From Vagococcus martis (GTDB lineage Bacteria > Bacillota > Bacilli > Lactobacillales > Vagococcaceae): a DNA stretch of 64,000 nt. Every line of letters starts with the position of its first letter. The first letter of the stretch is position 1. A program made the position numbers and the translations under genes. Positions 37,424 through 49,458 of the stretch are shown here, piece after piece. The DNA lies in NCBI RefSeq assembly GCF_002026305.1, contig NZ_MVAB01000001.1, forward strand, positions 1,470,001 to 1,534,000, read 5' to 3'. The notes under the pieces are model-generated. The model was given only the letters and a program-made list of their open reading frames with translations, had not been told where the DNA came from and made no database searches.

Positions 37424-37655
37424 CAAAAAAAGCATCCTTTAACAATACACATATACTGTTAAAAGACGCTTTCACGTGGTTCCACTTTTTTTCATTCACT
37501 CAAACTATCTCAGTGAATCTTTTGATAAGGTAACGTCTATCACACGTGATAAGCTACTTGTTTCACTCACCCTACTCAAAGAGGCATTTCACTGATAGGT
37601 TGACACTTGTTTACACCTGCCACAAGCTCTCTTAAGACAATCTATCACTTACTTT
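37424..37655 (-). promoter_or_regulatory. T-box riboswitch (tRNA-Cys) of cysS-mrnC-rlmB-rae1
   Basis: The T-box core AGTGGAACCACG is at 37475-37486 on the minus strand. The terminator AAGCGTCTTTTAACA/TGTTAAAGGATGCTT with TTTTTTT lies at 37425-37472. In the Stem I region GAAATGCCTC (around 37584) places TGC, a cysteine codon, at the specifier position. The leader fills the whole gltX-cysS gap, so it probably attenuates readthrough from gltX. Confidence 0.9.
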
Positions 37656-37657
37656 TC

Positions 37658-39133
37658 TTATCCTTGTATTTCTTCTAACGCTAAATTAATATGTTCTGTT
37701 GCTTGTTCTTTTCCTAATAAAAGAATCGTTTCTGCTAATTCTGGTCCATGCATTTGACCACTCACGGCTACACGAATTGGCATGAACAGTTTTTTACCTT
37801 TAGCACCTGTTTCTTTTTGTACAGCTTTAATTGCTTTTTTAATTGCTGGAACATCAAATTCTTCTAAGTCATTTAATTCTTTTTTAAATGCTTCTAATAC
37901 TTCTGGTACTTGCTCATCTGATAAGACTTCTTTAGCGGCATCATCAAATGACAATGTATCATTAAAGAATAAACTTGATAATTCAACGATTTCTTTTGCA
38001 TAACTCATTTGTGGTTGGTAAAGACTTACCAATTCTTCCACCCATGCTTGTTTTTCAGCTGATGGGTTTTCTTCTACTAAACCTGCTTCGATTAAGTATG
38101 GTAAAGCCATCTCTGCCATTGTTTTTCTATCAAGTTGTTTCATGTATTGATTGCTAATCCACTCAAGTTTTTTATTATCAAATGCTGCAGGCGATTTACC
38201 TAAACGATCTGCATCAAATATTTTAATAAACTCTTCTTGGCTAAAGATTTCTTCTTCACCCACTGGAGACCAGCCTAATAAACTGATAAAGTTAAACATC
38301 GCTTCTGGTAAATAACCTAATTCACGATATTGTTCGATAAATTGTAGAATCGTTTCATCACGTTTACTTAGTTTTTTACCTGTCTCTGTATTAATGATTA
38401 ACGTCATGTGACCAAATCTTGGTGGAGTCCAGCCAAATGCTTCATATACCATTAATTGTTTTGGCGTATTTGCAATATGGTCATCTCCACGTAGTACATG
38501 CGTAATGTTCATCAAATGATCATCTACTGCTACCGCAAAGTTATATGTTGGCATCCCGTCACGTTTTAAAATGACAAAATCGCCACCAACACTATCCGAT
38601 TCAAACGTGATATTTCCTTTAACAATATCATCGAATGTATATTCTTCACCTTTTGGTACTCTGAAACGAACAACTGGTGTAATGCCTTCAGCTTCTTTAG
38701 CTGCTTGTTGTTCCGGTGTTAAGTGAGCACATTTTCCGTTGTAACGTGGAATTTGTCCACGACTACGTTGGCTCTCACGTTCTGTTTCTAATTCTTCTTC
38801 GGTACAGTAACATTTATAAGCTAAATTGCTCGCTAATAATTGATCTACTAATGGTTGATAGATATCTTTTCTTTCAGATTGACGATAAGGACCGTATTCA
38901 CCTGGCTTATCAGGTGACTCATCCCAGTCAATATTTAGCCATGCTAAGTTATCTAACTGACTTTTTTCTCCGTCTTCAATATTACGTTTTTGGTCTGTAT
39001 CCTCTATACGAATGATAAAATCGCCGCCATGATGACGAGCAAATAAATAATTAAATAATGCTGTTCGAGCATTTCCAATATGCAAATGACCTGTTGGACT
39101 TGGTGCATATCTGACACGTACTTTATTTCCCAT
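37658..39133 (-). CDS. gltX: Glutamyl-tRNA synthetase
   Basis: A 491-residue class I synthetase. The HIGH motif is HIGN (residues 18-21) in [12 protein letters not shown] and the KMSKS equivalent is KLSKR. It charges tRNA-Glu and, in bacteria without GlnRS, also mischarges tRNA-Gln. The ATG at 39133 was chosen because GGAAGG lies seven bases upstream and the conserved sequence starts here; an upstream in-frame ATG lacks a ribosome-binding site. It leads the cysS-mrnC-rlmB-rae1 cluster. Confidence 0.95.
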   Translation of the reverse strand: MGNKVRVRYAPSPTGHLHIGNARTALFNYLFARHHGGDFIIRIEDTDQKRNIEDGEKSQLDNLAWLNIDWDESPDKPGEYGPYRQSERKDIYQPLVDQLLASNLAYKCYCTEEELETERESQRSRGQIPRYNGKCAHLTPEQQAAKEAEGITPVVRFRVPKGEEYTFDDIVKGNITFESDSVGGDFVILKRDGMPTYNFAVAVDDHLMNITHVLRGDDHIANTPKQLMVYEAFGWTPPRFGHMTLIINTETGKKLSKRDETILQFIEQYRELGYLPEAMFNFISLLGWSPVGEEEIFSQEEFIKIFDADRLGKSPAAFDNKKLEWISNQYMKQLDRKTMAEMALPYLIEAGLVEENPSAEKQAWVEELVSLYQPQMSYAKEIVELSSLFFNDTLSFDDAAKEVLSDEQVPEVLEAFKKELNDLEEFDVPAIKKAIKAVQKETGAKGKKLFMPIRVAVSGQMHGPELAETILLLGKEQATEHINLALEEIQG

Positions 39134-39234
39134 GGTATTACCTTCCTTGTTCACGTATTATCGCTTCCTATGTTTCTAAGTTTACATGCATTTACCCAAA
39201 TAGTAAAGGCACTTTCACAAGAGTTTTGTAACCT

Positions 39235-40320
39235 TTAATCAGCATTTATCGTTGTTTGAGAATGACTTGGTTTTGCAAAAATCATTCGACCAGCAGCCGT
39301 TTGTAATGCACTCGTCACAATAACATTTATTTTCTTGTTCATAAAGTGTTTACCATCTTCCACTACAACCATTGTGCCATCATCTAAATAAGCCACACCT
39401 TGCTGGCGTTCTGTACCATCTTTCATCACAATAACATCCATCGTCTCACCTGGAATAACAACTGGTTTAACAGCATTTGCCAAGGCATTAATGTTAAATA
39501 CTGGCACATTTTGAAATTCACACACTTTATTTAGGTTGTAGTCGTTTGTAACCACAATTCCATCTAACATTTTAGCTAATTTAATCAATTTACTATCGAC
39601 TTCTTGAATATCTTCAAAATCACCTTCATACATTTCAACCGAGATATTTTCTTCTTTTTGCAAGGCGTTTAAAATATCTAACCCCCGACGCCCACGAACG
39701 CGTTTCATACTATCCCCTGAATCCGCAATATATTGCAACTCATATAAAACAAAATTTGGAATTAATAACGTTCCTTCAATAAAGCCAGTTTTTGCAATAT
39801 CATAAATACGGCCATCAATAATAACACTTGTATCTAAAACCTTGTATTTATGAAAATAGTCATCAACACGACGATCAAGAATTTCTTCCGAAACTTTTTT
39901 GGATTTTGGCACAAATAATTTCTTAAAATCCTCTGTTTTCATTGTGCCCACTCTAAACCCTAAGTACCCTGTGATTAACATAATAATTGCCGGAACAATT
40001 AAAGGGAGTGAATAAAATGGAATCGAAATAAGTGCTCCTAATAATAACCCAATAATCGTACTAATACTACCAAATAATAAATCAGATAAACTTTGTTCTG
40101 TTATAAATTTCTCTATTTTTCTTAAACCTGATACTAAATGTTGCTCTGTCAATGTTGCGATAATTGCAAAAATAATAGCTCCGATAATACCATTTGTAAT
40201 TTCATTATTTAGCCAATTTAATGTTTCCTGGTTGGTTGCCTTCCATAATAATGGGAATAATGCCACACCTAAACTAAAGCCAATTAAAGCCATAATAATC
40301 GCGTAAATTTTTTTCTGCAT
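39235..40320 (-). CDS. PIN/TRAM-domain membrane protein (YacL-like)
   Basis: A 361-residue protein with four predicted N-terminal membrane segments (about residues 5-120), a PIN nuclease-like domain (VLDTSVIIDGRI near residue 163; further acidic residues in VTNDYNLNKV) and a C-terminal TRAM domain (VVIPGETMDV to VTSALQTAAGRMIFAK). YacL-type proteins are conserved next to radA in Firmicutes; their RNA- or DNA-related function is unclear. GGAGGAG precedes the ATG, 20 bases after radA. Confidence 0.9.
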   Translation of the reverse strand: MQKKIYAIIMALIGFSLGVALFPLLWKATNQETLNWLNNEITNGIIGAIIFAIIATLTEQHLVSGLRKIEKFITEQSLSDLLFGSISTIIGLLLGALISIPFYSLPLIVPAIIMLITGYLGFRVGTMKTEDFKKLFVPKSKKVSEEILDRRVDDYFHKYKVLDTSVIIDGRIYDIAKTGFIEGTLLIPNFVLYELQYIADSGDSMKRVRGRRGLDILNALQKEENISVEMYEGDFEDIQEVDSKLIKLAKMLDGIVVTNDYNLNKVCEFQNVPVFNINALANAVKPVVIPGETMDVIVMKDGTERQQGVAYLDDGTMVVVEDGKHFMNKKINVIVTSALQTAAGRMIFAKPSHSQTTINAD

Positions 40321-40339
40321 ACTATCTCTCCTCCTTTAC

Positions 40340-41710
40340 TTAAGAAAATACTTTAAATAATGTTTCTGATAATGTTTCGACACCAATCACTTCAATGTCT
40401 TTAGGTGGTGTCCAACCTTGCAGATTATTTATTGGAATAAACACACGTTTGAAGCCTAATTTTTGTGCTTCACCAACACGCTGTTCAATTCGGTTCACTC
40501 GTCTAATTTCACCAGTTAACCCAATTTCACCAATAAAACAATCTTGAGGAGAAGTCCCTTTATCTTTGTAACTTGATGCGATACTCACAGCGATGGATAA
40601 ATCAATCGCTGGTTCATCAAGCTTCACTCCACCAACTGCTTTTAAATAAGCATCTTGGTTTTGTAATAATAATCCAGCACGTTTTTCTAACACAGCCATA
40701 ATCAGTGACACACGGTTATAATCTAGCCCTGTTGCCGTTCGTTTAGCATTTCCAAAAACAGATGGCGTTACAAGTGATTGTATCTCTGCCAAAATAGGAC
40801 GCGTACCTTCCATCGAGCACACAATTGCTGACCCTGTCGCACCATCAATTCGCTCTTCTAAAAATGCTTCTGATGGATTTAACACTTCTACTAATCCAGC
40901 TTGCCTCATTTCAAAAATGCCAATCTCATTTGTTGAGCCAAAACGATTTTTTACAGCGCGCAGTATTCTGAAAGTATGGTGTCTATCTCCTTCAAAATAA
41001 AGCACTGTATCCACCATATGCTCAAGCATCCGGGGTCCTGCAAGCGAGCCTTCTTTTGTGACATGTCCCACAATAAATATAGCAATGCTATTTGTTTTAG
41101 CAATCTGCATTAATTCAGCTGTATTCGCTCGAACTTGACTTACACTGCCAGCAGCACTTTCAGTCTCAGGATGCACCATCGTTTGTATCGAATCAATAAT
41201 GACATAATCTGGTGTTAATTGCTCGATGACTTGTTTAATACGTCCCATATCTGTTTCAGGATAAACATAAAAATCATTGCTACCATCAGCTAAGCGTTCC
41301 GCACGCATTTTTATTTGTTGTGAACTCTCTTCACCAGAAACATATAATACATTTCCTTTTAATAAGCTTAGTTGTTGGGACACTTGTAATAGTAAAGTAG
41401 ATTTTCCAATACCAGGGTCTCCACCGATTAATACCATAGAACCTGGGACCACTCCGCCACCTAATACACGGTTTAATTCACCTAATTGTGTTTTAACACG
41501 AGGCTCTTTTTGTGCAGTGACTTCTTGCAACTTTTGAGGCTTACTCATTTCACCTGTTAAACTAACTCGACTATGTCTAGTTGGTGTATCTGCGATGACC
41601 TCCTCTACTAACGTGTTCCATTCACCACAGTTAGGACATCTTCCTAAATATTTAGGAGAGATGTACCCACACGTTTGACAGATAAATTCATTTCTCTTTT
41701 TTTTTGCCAC
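40340..41710 (-). CDS. radA: DNA repair protein RadA
   Basis: A 456-residue protein. The N-terminal zinc finger has four cysteines ([18 protein letters not shown]). The RecA-like core has Walker [11 protein letters not shown] and the RadA motif [11 protein letters not shown], and the C-terminus has a Lon-like domain ([17 protein letters not shown]). RadA is a DnaB-type helicase that promotes branch migration and supports transformation. Translation starts at GTG (41710) preceded by AAGGATG. In many relatives disA follows; here the YacL-like gene does. Confidence 0.95.
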   Translation of the reverse strand: MAKKKRNEFICQTCGYISPKYLGRCPNCGEWNTLVEEVIADTPTRHSRVSLTGEMSKPQKLQEVTAQKEPRVKTQLGELNRVLGGGVVPGSMVLIGGDPGIGKSTLLLQVSQQLSLLKGNVLYVSGEESSQQIKMRAERLADGSNDFYVYPETDMGRIKQVIEQLTPDYVIIDSIQTMVHPETESAAGSVSQVRANTAELMQIAKTNSIAIFIVGHVTKEGSLAGPRMLEHMVDTVLYFEGDRHHTFRILRAVKNRFGSTNEIGIFEMRQAGLVEVLNPSEAFLEERIDGATGSAIVCSMEGTRPILAEIQSLVTPSVFGNAKRTATGLDYNRVSLIMAVLEKRAGLLLQNQDAYLKAVGGVKLDEPAIDLSIAVSIASSYKDKGTSPQDCFIGEIGLTGEIRRVNRIEQRVGEAQKLGFKRVFIPINNLQGWTPPKDIEVIGVETLSETLFKVFS

Positions 41711-41818
41711 AAAATCATCCTTATTTTACAATTTTTGATGGTTTATCTAAATACATCTTTAGTGGTATTTTAACATAAATTGTTCCATTATAATAAAGTT
41801 CGCTACTCTCTTAAAAAA

Positions 41819-42346
41819 TTATTTACCTGATGAACCAAACCCACCTGTACGCTCTGTTTCTGCCGAATCATTATCTGCTTTTAAAAAAGGTAAAAAGATG
41901 CCTTGAGCAATACGGTCTCCTTTTTTGATGTGTTTATCTGTTAAACCAAAATTTAATAATTGAATCATAATATGCCCTTCATTTTCTGCATTATTATAAT
42001 AATCACTATCAATAATCCCTACACCGTTTGTTAACACTAAAAAGTTTTTTAACGGGTTACTTGAACGATTCGCAATTTGTAAAAATTCATCATCACCCAT
42101 ATATGATTTTACTCCTGTTGGAACAAGCGTTGATTTTAACTCTTTTTGCATATCAGCATCCACTGTTAATATTTCTTTTGATAAAACGGCTTTTAATACT
42201 TTAGCAATTCCTTGCCTCCAAATACTTGGAATCACAATATCAACAGCTGACTCAAAATCATAACCTGCGGCACTTTTGGTTGCTCTTTTTGGTAAATTAA
42301 TATCCTCAAATGTTGACACTTTTTCAAACCCTCTTACTTTACTCAT
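41819..42346 (-). CDS. dut: dUTP diphosphatase
   Basis: A 175-residue dUTPase. Motif 1 is KSAAGYDFESA, motif 2 RSSNPLKNFLVLTNGVG, motif 3 GIIDSDYYNN, motif 4 RIAQGIF and motif 5 RTGGFGSSG. It hydrolyses dUTP to dUMP, keeping uracil out of DNA. It is 25-30 residues longer than the common 145-residue form because of an insertion between motifs 1 and 2. It lies about 108 bases upstream of radA on the same strand. AAGGAAGG precedes the ATG. Confidence 0.92.
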   Translation of the reverse strand: MSKVRGFEKVSTFEDINLPKRATKSAAGYDFESAVDIVIPSIWRQGIAKVLKAVLSKEILTVDADMQKELKSTLVPTGVKSYMGDDEFLQIANRSSNPLKNFLVLTNGVGIIDSDYYNNAENEGHIMIQLLNFGLTDKHIKKGDRIAQGIFLPFLKADNDSAETERTGGFGSSGK

Positions 42347-42445
42347 AGTCTACCTTCCTTTACTTCTAATTTCTTTAATCCTACCCGAAAACAGGGCAAA
42401 TAAAAAGAGTAAAAATAAATCTTACTCTTTCTTTTATCAATTATT

Positions 42446-44479
42446 TTATTCATCATCATCTTCGTTAAATTCTTTTACTTGAACTTGTCGCAAGGTAACT
42501 TTATTTTTCTTCGGCTGGATTACTAATGGCACATACTCCATAATCACATCACTATATTCTAGGCCATACCATTTAGCTGGATCAACTGCTGAACGCTTAA
42601 TGCCAAGTTTAGCTTGCATCACTAAAGTATCTAACCAGTTTAATTCCGTCACACGTGATAGCTCTTCGCGTATCAACACAAATGAAAAATCTCCCGTATC
42701 TCTTCCTGGTGTAATCGAATATTTTTGTGGTTGTTTTGGTAGCTTTCCTTCATTCATTAAATCATAAACAATTTGTCGTAAATAGACATTCACTTCTTGC
42801 GGCATTTTAAATCCTAATCGTAATTGTACATTCACGATGTAATCCGTCTCCATCATATCCACATAATATTCCTTAGTGTATGGTTCATCGGTAACAAAGA
42901 CATTCACAAACCAATATACTTTCGCTCGTTTTGGGCTTTTATCTAAAATTGAATACATGATTTCTCGATTAATTAAATGACCTTTAATTTTAGATGTTAG
43001 AAAGACCAAGTTAGTTTGAAGTTGTGGCCAATCCGTATCATCCCTTAACTCTCCTAATTGCTCTTTGTAGTCATATAAGGAAATCCGTTTAGATGTTGCT
43101 TCTGTAATGATATTTCCACGATGCCAAATGAGCATGATGAGGAAAATAATTAGAGCGATTCCTAATGCCACATAGCCTCCATGCATAAACTTAGACGCAC
43201 TTGAAACAAAAAAGATACTTTCAATCCCTGCAAAAAAGATAAAAATCAGATACGCTAGTGGTCTTGGTGTGCCTTCTTGTAGTAAGTAAACAAGTAACAA
43301 GATAGTTGTCATTAACATTGTAATGGTGATTGCTAGCCCATAAGCAGCCTCCATACGAGCAGATGTTTGAAAGCCAAACACAACAGCTAAACAGCCAATC
43401 ATTAACATATTGTTAATCGCTGGAATATACAATTGCCCCTTTTGGTCAGTGGGATAAATAATTTTCATCCTTGGTAGTAAACGTAATTTAATTGCTTCTG
43501 AGGCCAATGTATACGAACCAGAAATTAATGATTGTGACGCAATAATCGCCGCAACTGTGGCAAAAATCACTCCTACAATAGTCAGTGATTGTGGCATCAT
43601 TCTAAAGAATGGATTAAGCATATCAATATTTTGATACTCAGGTATATCTTTAACACGGATAATCCATGCTGCTTGACCAAAGTAATTTAAAACTAAACAG
43701 ACTTTAATATAAGGCCAACTTACACGAATATTTTTTCTACCAGCATGCCCCAAATCTGAATACAATGCTTCCGCTCCAGTTGTTGCTAGAAACACGCTTC
43801 CCAAAATAAGTATCCCTAATTTATTTTCCCCCGAAAACAGTAAATGAACAGCATAATATGGGTTTAGTGCACGAATAACTGAAAGATTTCCCATGAAGTT
43901 TGATAGACCAATTAATCCAATAAATGTAAACCAACCAAACATAATCGGGCCAAACAGTGTGCCGACTTTTTTTGTTCCTAATCGTTGTACCATAAATAAT
44001 GAAAAAATAATAATAACCGTTATAATGACAATAATTTGTTGACTATCGCCAAACATCTCGTAAAAAGAAGGAATCCCTCTAAGGCCTTCAACAGCTGTTG
44101 TGACCGTTACTGCTGGCGTTAAAATCCCATCAGCGAGTAATGTTGCCCCACCTAACATTGCAGGATAAAGCAAATAACGACTATTCTTTCTAACTAATGT
44201 GAAAAGTGAAAAAATACCACCCTCACCGTGATTATCAGCGTTTAGTGCAATCATGACATATTTTATCGTTGTTAATAAGGTTAATGTCCAAAAAACTAAT
44301 GATACCGCACCTAAGATAAACGTCTCTGATACGTGAGCTAGTCCTCCATTTCCATCCACAATGGCTTTCATAACGTACAAAGGACTGGTTCCAATATCTC
44401 CATAAACAACTCCCATAGCAACAAGCGTTCCACCTAATGTAAAACGATCGATAGCTTGTTGATTAGATTTTTGACTCAC
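42446..44479 (-). CDS. kup: Potassium uptake protein Kup
   Basis: About 677 residues with 12 predicted membrane helices in the first two thirds (opening [16 protein letters not shown] is the family signature) and a hydrophilic C-terminal domain. Kup carries K+ into the cell, probably with protons. Translation most likely starts at GTG 44479, nine bases after GAGGA; a GTG three codons earlier directly abuts it. It is transcribed divergently from proBA. Confidence 0.93.
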   Translation of the reverse strand: MSQKSNQQAIDRFTLGGTLVAMGVVYGDIGTSPLYVMKAIVDGNGGLAHVSETFILGAVSLVFWTLTLLTTIKYVMIALNADNHGEGGIFSLFTLVRKNSRYLLYPAMLGGATLLADGILTPAVTVTTAVEGLRGIPSFYEMFGDSQQIIVIITVIIIFSLFMVQRLGTKKVGTLFGPIMFGWFTFIGLIGLSNFMGNLSVIRALNPYYAVHLLFSGENKLGILILGSVFLATTGAEALYSDLGHAGRKNIRVSWPYIKVCLVLNYFGQAAWIIRVKDIPEYQNIDMLNPFFRMMPQSLTIVGVIFATVAAIIASQSLISGSYTLASEAIKLRLLPRMKIIYPTDQKGQLYIPAINNMLMIGCLAVVFGFQTSARMEAAYGLAITITMLMTTILLLVYLLQEGTPRPLAYLIFIFFAGIESIFFVSSASKFMHGGYVALGIALIIFLIMLIWHRGNIITEATSKRISLYDYKEQLGELRDDTDWPQLQTNLVFLTSKIKGHLINREIMYSILDKSPKRAKVYWFVNVFVTDEPYTKEYYVDMMETDYIVNVQLRLGFKMPQEVNVYLRQIVYDLMNEGKLPKQPQKYSITPGRDTGDFSFVLIREELSRVTELNWLDTLVMQAKLGIKRSAVDPAKWYGLEYSDVIMEYVPLVIQPKKNKVTLRQVQVKEFNEDDDE

Positions 44480-44662
44480 TTTTTTCACTCCTCATTTCTT
44501 TAAAAAGTTAGTATTCATGACAATCATATACTCATTTTTTTTAAAGTCAACACTCAAATAAAAAAATTCATTTTCTATTAGTGGAAACACAAGTAAAAAT
44601 AAGTTATTATAGCATGGATAGACACTAAAAAAAATAGTCATTAAACAAAAAGAGGGATTACT

Positions 44663-45469
44663 TTGGAGAGAAAGAAATTATTAAAAGAAAGTAAGCGACT
44701 CGTGATTAAAGTCGGGACTAGTTCGTTAGTTCTACCAAATACAGAGATTAATTTACGAGCAATCGATCAATTAGCTTTTACACTTACATCACTTAGACAA
44801 CTAGGGTACGAAGTCATCTTAGTTTCTTCAGGTGCAATTGGTGTTGGAATGAAGGTGCTTGGCTTGGATAAACGACCTGAAACAATCGCAAAACAACAAG
44901 CGGTGGCTGCAATTGGTCAATCTGAACTGATTAAAATATACACACAACGTTTTGCAGCCTACTATCAGCAATCAGCCCAAGTGTTATTAACTCGCGACGT
45001 GATTGATTTTCCAACAAGCAGACAAAACGTCATTAACACGTTTGAAGAACTACTTAACATGGGAGTGATTCCTATCGTTAACGAAAATGACAGCGTGTCG
45101 GTTGATGAATTGGATCACTTAACAAAATTCGGCGACAACGACCAATTATCTGCTATTGTATGTAGCTTAGCTCAGGCTGACTTATTACTGATGTTATCTG
45201 ATATTGATGGGTTTTACGATGATAATCCACAAACAAATCCAGAAGCTCAACTTTTCTCCCATATTTCTGAAATTACAACAACGATGGAAGAGGCTGCGGG
45301 AGGAAAAGGCAGTGAGTTTGGTACAGGTGGTATGATGAGTAAATTAAAAGCCGCTAAACGCGTGCTAGATAACCAGTCACAGATGATTTTAGCTAGTGGA
45401 AAAGATCCGGCTATTTTATTTGATATTTTAGAAGGCAAAACAATTGGGACACTTTTTTCAAATAGGTGA
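44663..45469 (+). CDS. proB: Glutamate 5-kinase
   Basis: A 268-residue amino-acid kinase. KVGTSSLV near the N-terminus forms the phosphate-binding loop, with [12 protein letters not shown] and [18 protein letters not shown] in the catalytic region. It lacks the C-terminal PUA domain, as in many Firmicutes. It phosphorylates glutamate in the first step of proline synthesis. Translation starts at TTG (44663) with GAGGG upstream; the next in-frame ATG would remove the kinase motif. It is followed by proA 19 bases later. Confidence 0.94.
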   Translation: MERKKLLKESKRLVIKVGTSSLVLPNTEINLRAIDQLAFTLTSLRQLGYEVILVSSGAIGVGMKVLGLDKRPETIAKQQAVAAIGQSELIKIYTQRFAAYYQQSAQVLLTRDVIDFPTSRQNVINTFEELLNMGVIPIVNENDSVSVDELDHLTKFGDNDQLSAIVCSLAQADLLLMLSDIDGFYDDNPQTNPEAQLFSHISEITTTMEEAAGGKGSEFGTGGMMSKLKAAKRVLDNQSQMILASGKDPAILFDILEGKTIGTLFSNR

Positions 45470-45488
45470 TAAAAAGGAGGAGTTATAC

Positions 45489-46733
45489 ATGACACTGTTA
45501 GAGACACTGGGTAAACAGGCAAAAAAAGCTGCATTCTTTTTAAACAATGCAACGACTAAAGCTAAAAATAATGCATTATTATCAATCGTGAAACATCTTG
45601 ATAATAATATGGAAGATATTCTATCCGCTAACAAAAAAGATATTGAATTAGCTCGTGAAAATGGTATTCCTGAAACTATGGTCGATCGTTTACTCTTAAC
45701 TAAAGAGCGCATTCACACAATGCAACAAGATATTAAAACTACCATTGAATTAGATGATCCAATCGGAAAAGTTGATCATATGTGGCGAAACGAAGATAAC
45801 CTACTGATCGGTAAACAACGTGTGCCACTTGGCGTAATTGGAATGATTTATGAGTCCCGACCAAACGTGACAACAGACGCGTCTTCCCTTGCCCTAAAAT
45901 CTGGAAATGCCATTATTTTAAGAGGAGGAAAAGAAGCATTTCATTCTAACCAAGCTTTAGTTCACGCCATTCAATCAGCCTTAGATGCTGTTGACTTTCC
46001 TAAAGAATGTGTCCAATTTATCGATGATACATCAAGAGAAACGGCGACAAAATTTATGCAATTATCTGACTATCTAGATGTCTTAATTCCTCGTGGTGGA
46101 GCAAATTTAATACAATCTGTTATCAAAAATGCGACTGTTCCTGTGATTGAGACTGGAACAGGAAATTGCCATATCTATGTTGATGACAAAGCAAATTTAG
46201 AGATGGCAAAAGATATCGTCATTAATGGAAAATGCCAGCGTCCTTCTGTTTGCAATGCTACAGAATCTCTTTTAGTAAATAAGTCTATAGCAACAGACTT
46301 TTTATCGTTAGTTGGTCCTGAACTGGATAATCATCATGTTGAATTACGTGCCGATAAAGAAGCTCTTCCCTACCTTCCAACCGCTAAACTAGCGACTGAA
46401 GAAGATTTTGCGACAGAGTTTAACGATCTAATCTTAGCTATCAAACTTGTCGATGATTTGGATGAAGCCATTAACCACATTAATCATTATGGAACAAAAC
46501 ATTCAGAAGTGATTGTGACAGATAGTTACCAAAACTCACAAAAATTCATGCAACAAATTGATGCTGCTGTGGTTTACGTTAATGCTTCTTCACGTTTTAC
46601 TGATGGCAGTGTCTTTGGATTTGGTGGTGAAATTGGGATTAGCACACAAAAACTTCATGCCCGAGGGCCGATGGGATTAAACGAGTTAACCACAACAAAA
46701 TATATTGTCTTTGGGGAAGGCCAAATTAGATAA
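45489..46733 (+). CDS. proA: Glutamate-5-semialdehyde dehydrogenase (gamma-glutamyl phosphate reductase)
   Basis: A 414-residue aldehyde-dehydrogenase-fold enzyme. The catalytic cysteine is in [11 protein letters not shown], and [14 protein letters not shown] and [20 protein letters not shown] are family motifs. It reduces glutamyl phosphate to the semialdehyde in proline synthesis. The ATG at 45489 was chosen because AAGGAGGAG precedes it; the frame is open further upstream into proB but has no suitable start. proC is not in the window. Confidence 0.95.
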   Translation: MTLLETLGKQAKKAAFFLNNATTKAKNNALLSIVKHLDNNMEDILSANKKDIELARENGIPETMVDRLLLTKERIHTMQQDIKTTIELDDPIGKVDHMWRNEDNLLIGKQRVPLGVIGMIYESRPNVTTDASSLALKSGNAIILRGGKEAFHSNQALVHAIQSALDAVDFPKECVQFIDDTSRETATKFMQLSDYLDVLIPRGGANLIQSVIKNATVPVIETGTGNCHIYVDDKANLEMAKDIVINGKCQRPSVCNATESLLVNKSIATDFLSLVGPELDNHHVELRADKEALPYLPTAKLATEEDFATEFNDLILAIKLVDDLDEAINHINHYGTKHSEVIVTDSYQNSQKFMQQIDAAVVYVNASSRFTDGSVFGFGGEIGISTQKLHARGPMGLNELTTTKYIVFGEGQIR

Positions 46734-46763
46734 ATTTACTTTTTAGGAGGGAAATGAACGATT

Positions 46764-49400
46764 ATGTTATCAAAAATAAAAAAAAGCTTTAAAACTAGTG
46801 GTAAGTATGGACTTACCGCTTTTATAATTCCCTTTTTAATCATGGTAGGCGTCTACCTTAGCCTAGGAATTTACCCTGGAAGTGCTAGAAGTGTGTTAGC
46901 AAGTGATGCCTTTTCACAATTTTCAAATTTTCATGCGAGTTTTAATAATGTCTTACATGGTAAACAAAGCATTTTTTACACATGGGATGCTTCGCTTGGC
47001 TTGAACTACTGGTCACTCATTTCTTATTATTTAGGCGGGATATTTACACCGATTGTCTTCTTTTTTAATAATCAAAATATTCCTGATGCTTTATATGTTC
47101 TGACGTTAATTAAAATCGGTGCCGCAAGTCTGTCTTTTTGGTATTTTGCAAAAGAAACGTATAAATTACCAAATCTATCTCATGTAACTTTAGCCATATC
47201 GTATTCCTTAATGTCATTTGCTATGGCTCAATCAGAATTAATTATGTGGTTAGATGTCTTTATGTACCTACCTCTTGTCTTTCTAGGAATCAATCGCGTG
47301 CTTGAAAAAGGAAGGTCCGCACTGTTATTTGTCTCATATTTCTTGCTATTTGTATCGAATTTTTATTTCGGCTTTATGGTTGGATTGTTTTCATTTCTTT
47401 ATTTCGTTGTTAGAGTGGCAACAAACTCACAATTATATAAAAAACGAATCGTTCCCTACTTTACAACGTCACTACTTGCTGGTATTGCATCCATGATTAT
47501 GATTCTTCCAGCCGTTTTTGATTTACTATCAAATGGTGAAACGTTATCAGAAATGACAAAATTCAAAACAGAAGCCACCGCTTTTTGGGATATTGTCATA
47601 AAAAATATGATAGGTGTTTATGATACAACAAAATACGGTTCTATTCCTTTTATTTATGTTGGTATTTTGCCACTTATTTTCTGTATTTTCTACTTCTGTT
47701 CACGGTTAATTTCATTAAAGAATAAAATTGGTTATGCTAGTTTGTTTGCCGTCTTAATAGCAAGTTTTTATATTGAACCTCTGAACTTATTCTGGCACGG
47801 CATGCATGCTCCGAACATGTTTTTATTCAGATATAGTTTCTTATTTTCATTTTTAGTTGTGATGCTAGCTGGATTTGGATGGGAAAAATTCACCAAAAAA
47901 GATTTAAATATCATGGTAGGGATTGTCTTGATTTTAGCCGTGCTATTTTCAATGGCATTCTTTGCTTCAAGTAAAGATAGCTACGATTTTGTCACATTAA
48001 AACAATTTGTCTTGACCATTTTATTCTTGGCTTTATATCTTGTGGGAATCTTTTTCTATCAAATCAATCAGTTACCTCGAAAATCTTTTGTCTTTTTATT
48101 GTTACTCATAGTAACTGGGGAAGCCTATATCAATACATCCTTTATGTTAAATGGTATTTTAGAAGACTGGAACTATGCTTCAAGAAACCTTTACTCTGGT
48201 CCATATCCTGATTATAAATACTTGGTTGATAAAGCTGAAAAAGATGATAGAGACTCTTTCCAACGTTTAGAATCATTAGCTCCAATCTCAAGCAATGATA
48301 GCTTTAATTATGGTTATAGTGGCATTAGCATGTTTTCTTCTATTAGAAATCGACATTCTTCTGCTTTACTAAATACTTTAGGGTTTAGATCCAGAGGGAC
48401 TAGTTTAAATATACGCTATCAAAATAACACGTTATTAATGGATAGCTTGATGGGAATTAAATATAATATCAGTAATCAGAATCTATTAAAATATGGCTTT
48501 TCTCCCGTTGAAAAGCGAGGGAAATATACACTATATGAAAACAAAAATGCTATACCTCTAGGGGTGCTCACCAATGAAGAGCTATACAAAATTAAACTAC
48601 CTGAAAAAGATAATTTAGGTGCTCAAACGAATTTAGTCAATCAACTAGCTGATTTAAATGAAGTTTACTATACCTTCACATCACCATCAGTCATTAGTAC
48701 ACAAAATGCTCAAATCACTAATCTACCCAATAATCGAATAGCTATAAAAGAGCAAAAGCCGAATGTCGCGAAAGTAGTGAACTACCAAGTTAGTGTTCCT
48801 GCTGGAAAACAAGCTTACTATAGTCTATTCCCAACAAACTTTGGAGCATTGAAAAGTTCTACAGCTAAAGTAACAACGCAAAATGTCAGTTATGAGTCAC
48901 AAATTGGTATCACTGGACAATATTACAACCTAGGGTATTTCAAAGAAGATTCGATCGTTGAATTTTCTGTGACACTTTATGGGACAGATGAAGTTGAATT
49001 AATTAATCCACCAATTGTTTTATTGGATATCCCAAAATTTGACGCTGCAATGAACTCTATAAAAGATAAAGGTGTAGAATTTGCTGTAAATGGTAGAAAA
49101 GCAACGGCTCATGTTGAAACACCTGAAGAACAAGTCGTCTTTACGACCATTCCTTTTGATAAAGGTTGGACCGTAAAAGTTGATAATAAAAAAGTCGCAA
49201 CAAAAGATTTTCAAGATGGTTTCTTAACATTCAAAGTTCCAGCAGGTGTTCATGATATTGAATTAAGCTTCTTACCTCCTGGATTTGTTGTTGGTGTCAT
49301 ATGTTTCTTTAGTGCTACAGGACTGTTCATTGTTTACTACATATTTACAAACACAAAAAAAGTGAAAAAAAAGAAGAGCTATTTAATTAATACACCTTAA
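46764..49400 (+). CDS. YfhO-family membrane protein (GT-C-like)
   Basis: An 878-residue protein with about 12-14 predicted membrane helices: a block of GT-C type in residues 15-460, a long extracellular region (about 475-835), and a final helix followed by a Lys-rich cytoplasmic tail (KKVKKKKS). The early SDAFSQFSNFHASF contains the acidic site near the first loop typical of GT-C glycosyltransferases. YfhO-type proteins in Bacillus and Listeria add sugars to lipoteichoic acid or wall polymers on the outside. AGGAGGG precedes the ATG. It is 30 bases downstream of proA but functionally unrelated. Confidence 0.85.
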   Translation: MLSKIKKSFKTSGKYGLTAFIIPFLIMVGVYLSLGIYPGSARSVLASDAFSQFSNFHASFNNVLHGKQSIFYTWDASLGLNYWSLISYYLGGIFTPIVFFFNNQNIPDALYVLTLIKIGAASLSFWYFAKETYKLPNLSHVTLAISYSLMSFAMAQSELIMWLDVFMYLPLVFLGINRVLEKGRSALLFVSYFLLFVSNFYFGFMVGLFSFLYFVVRVATNSQLYKKRIVPYFTTSLLAGIASMIMILPAVFDLLSNGETLSEMTKFKTEATAFWDIVIKNMIGVYDTTKYGSIPFIYVGILPLIFCIFYFCSRLISLKNKIGYASLFAVLIASFYIEPLNLFWHGMHAPNMFLFRYSFLFSFLVVMLAGFGWEKFTKKDLNIMVGIVLILAVLFSMAFFASSKDSYDFVTLKQFVLTILFLALYLVGIFFYQINQLPRKSFVFLLLLIVTGEAYINTSFMLNGILEDWNYASRNLYSGPYPDYKYLVDKAEKDDRDSFQRLESLAPISSNDSFNYGYSGISMFSSIRNRHSSALLNTLGFRSRGTSLNIRYQNNTLLMDSLMGIKYNISNQNLLKYGFSPVEKRGKYTLYENKNAIPLGVLTNEELYKIKLPEKDNLGAQTNLVNQLADLNEVYYTFTSPSVISTQNAQITNLPNNRIAIKEQKPNVAKVVNYQVSVPAGKQAYYSLFPTNFGALKSSTAKVTTQNVSYESQIGITGQYYNLGYFKEDSIVEFSVTLYGTDEVELINPPIVLLDIPKFDAAMNSIKDKGVEFAVNGRKATAHVETPEEQVVFTTIPFDKGWTVKVDNKKVATKDFQDGFLTFKVPAGVHDIELSFLPPGFVVGVICFFSATGLFIVYYIFTNTKKVKKKKSYLINTP

Positions 49401-49440
49401 AAATACCTTTTTTCCAATTAAGTGGAAAAAAGGTATTTTT
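49401..49440. terminator. Bidirectional terminator after the YfhO-family gene
   Basis: Perfect 15-bp stem (49402-49416/49423-49437) with a 6-base loop and T-runs on both strands. Before the second IS30 copy inserted, it also served the lipoprotein gene ending at 50702. Confidence 0.9.
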
Positions 49441-49444
49441 GCTT

Positions 49445-49458
49445 ATTTTATTTTGTTT
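49445..49458 (+). repeat. Left target-site duplication of IS30 copy 2
   Basis: ATTTTATTTTGTTT, repeated exactly at 50699-50712. Confidence 0.75.
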
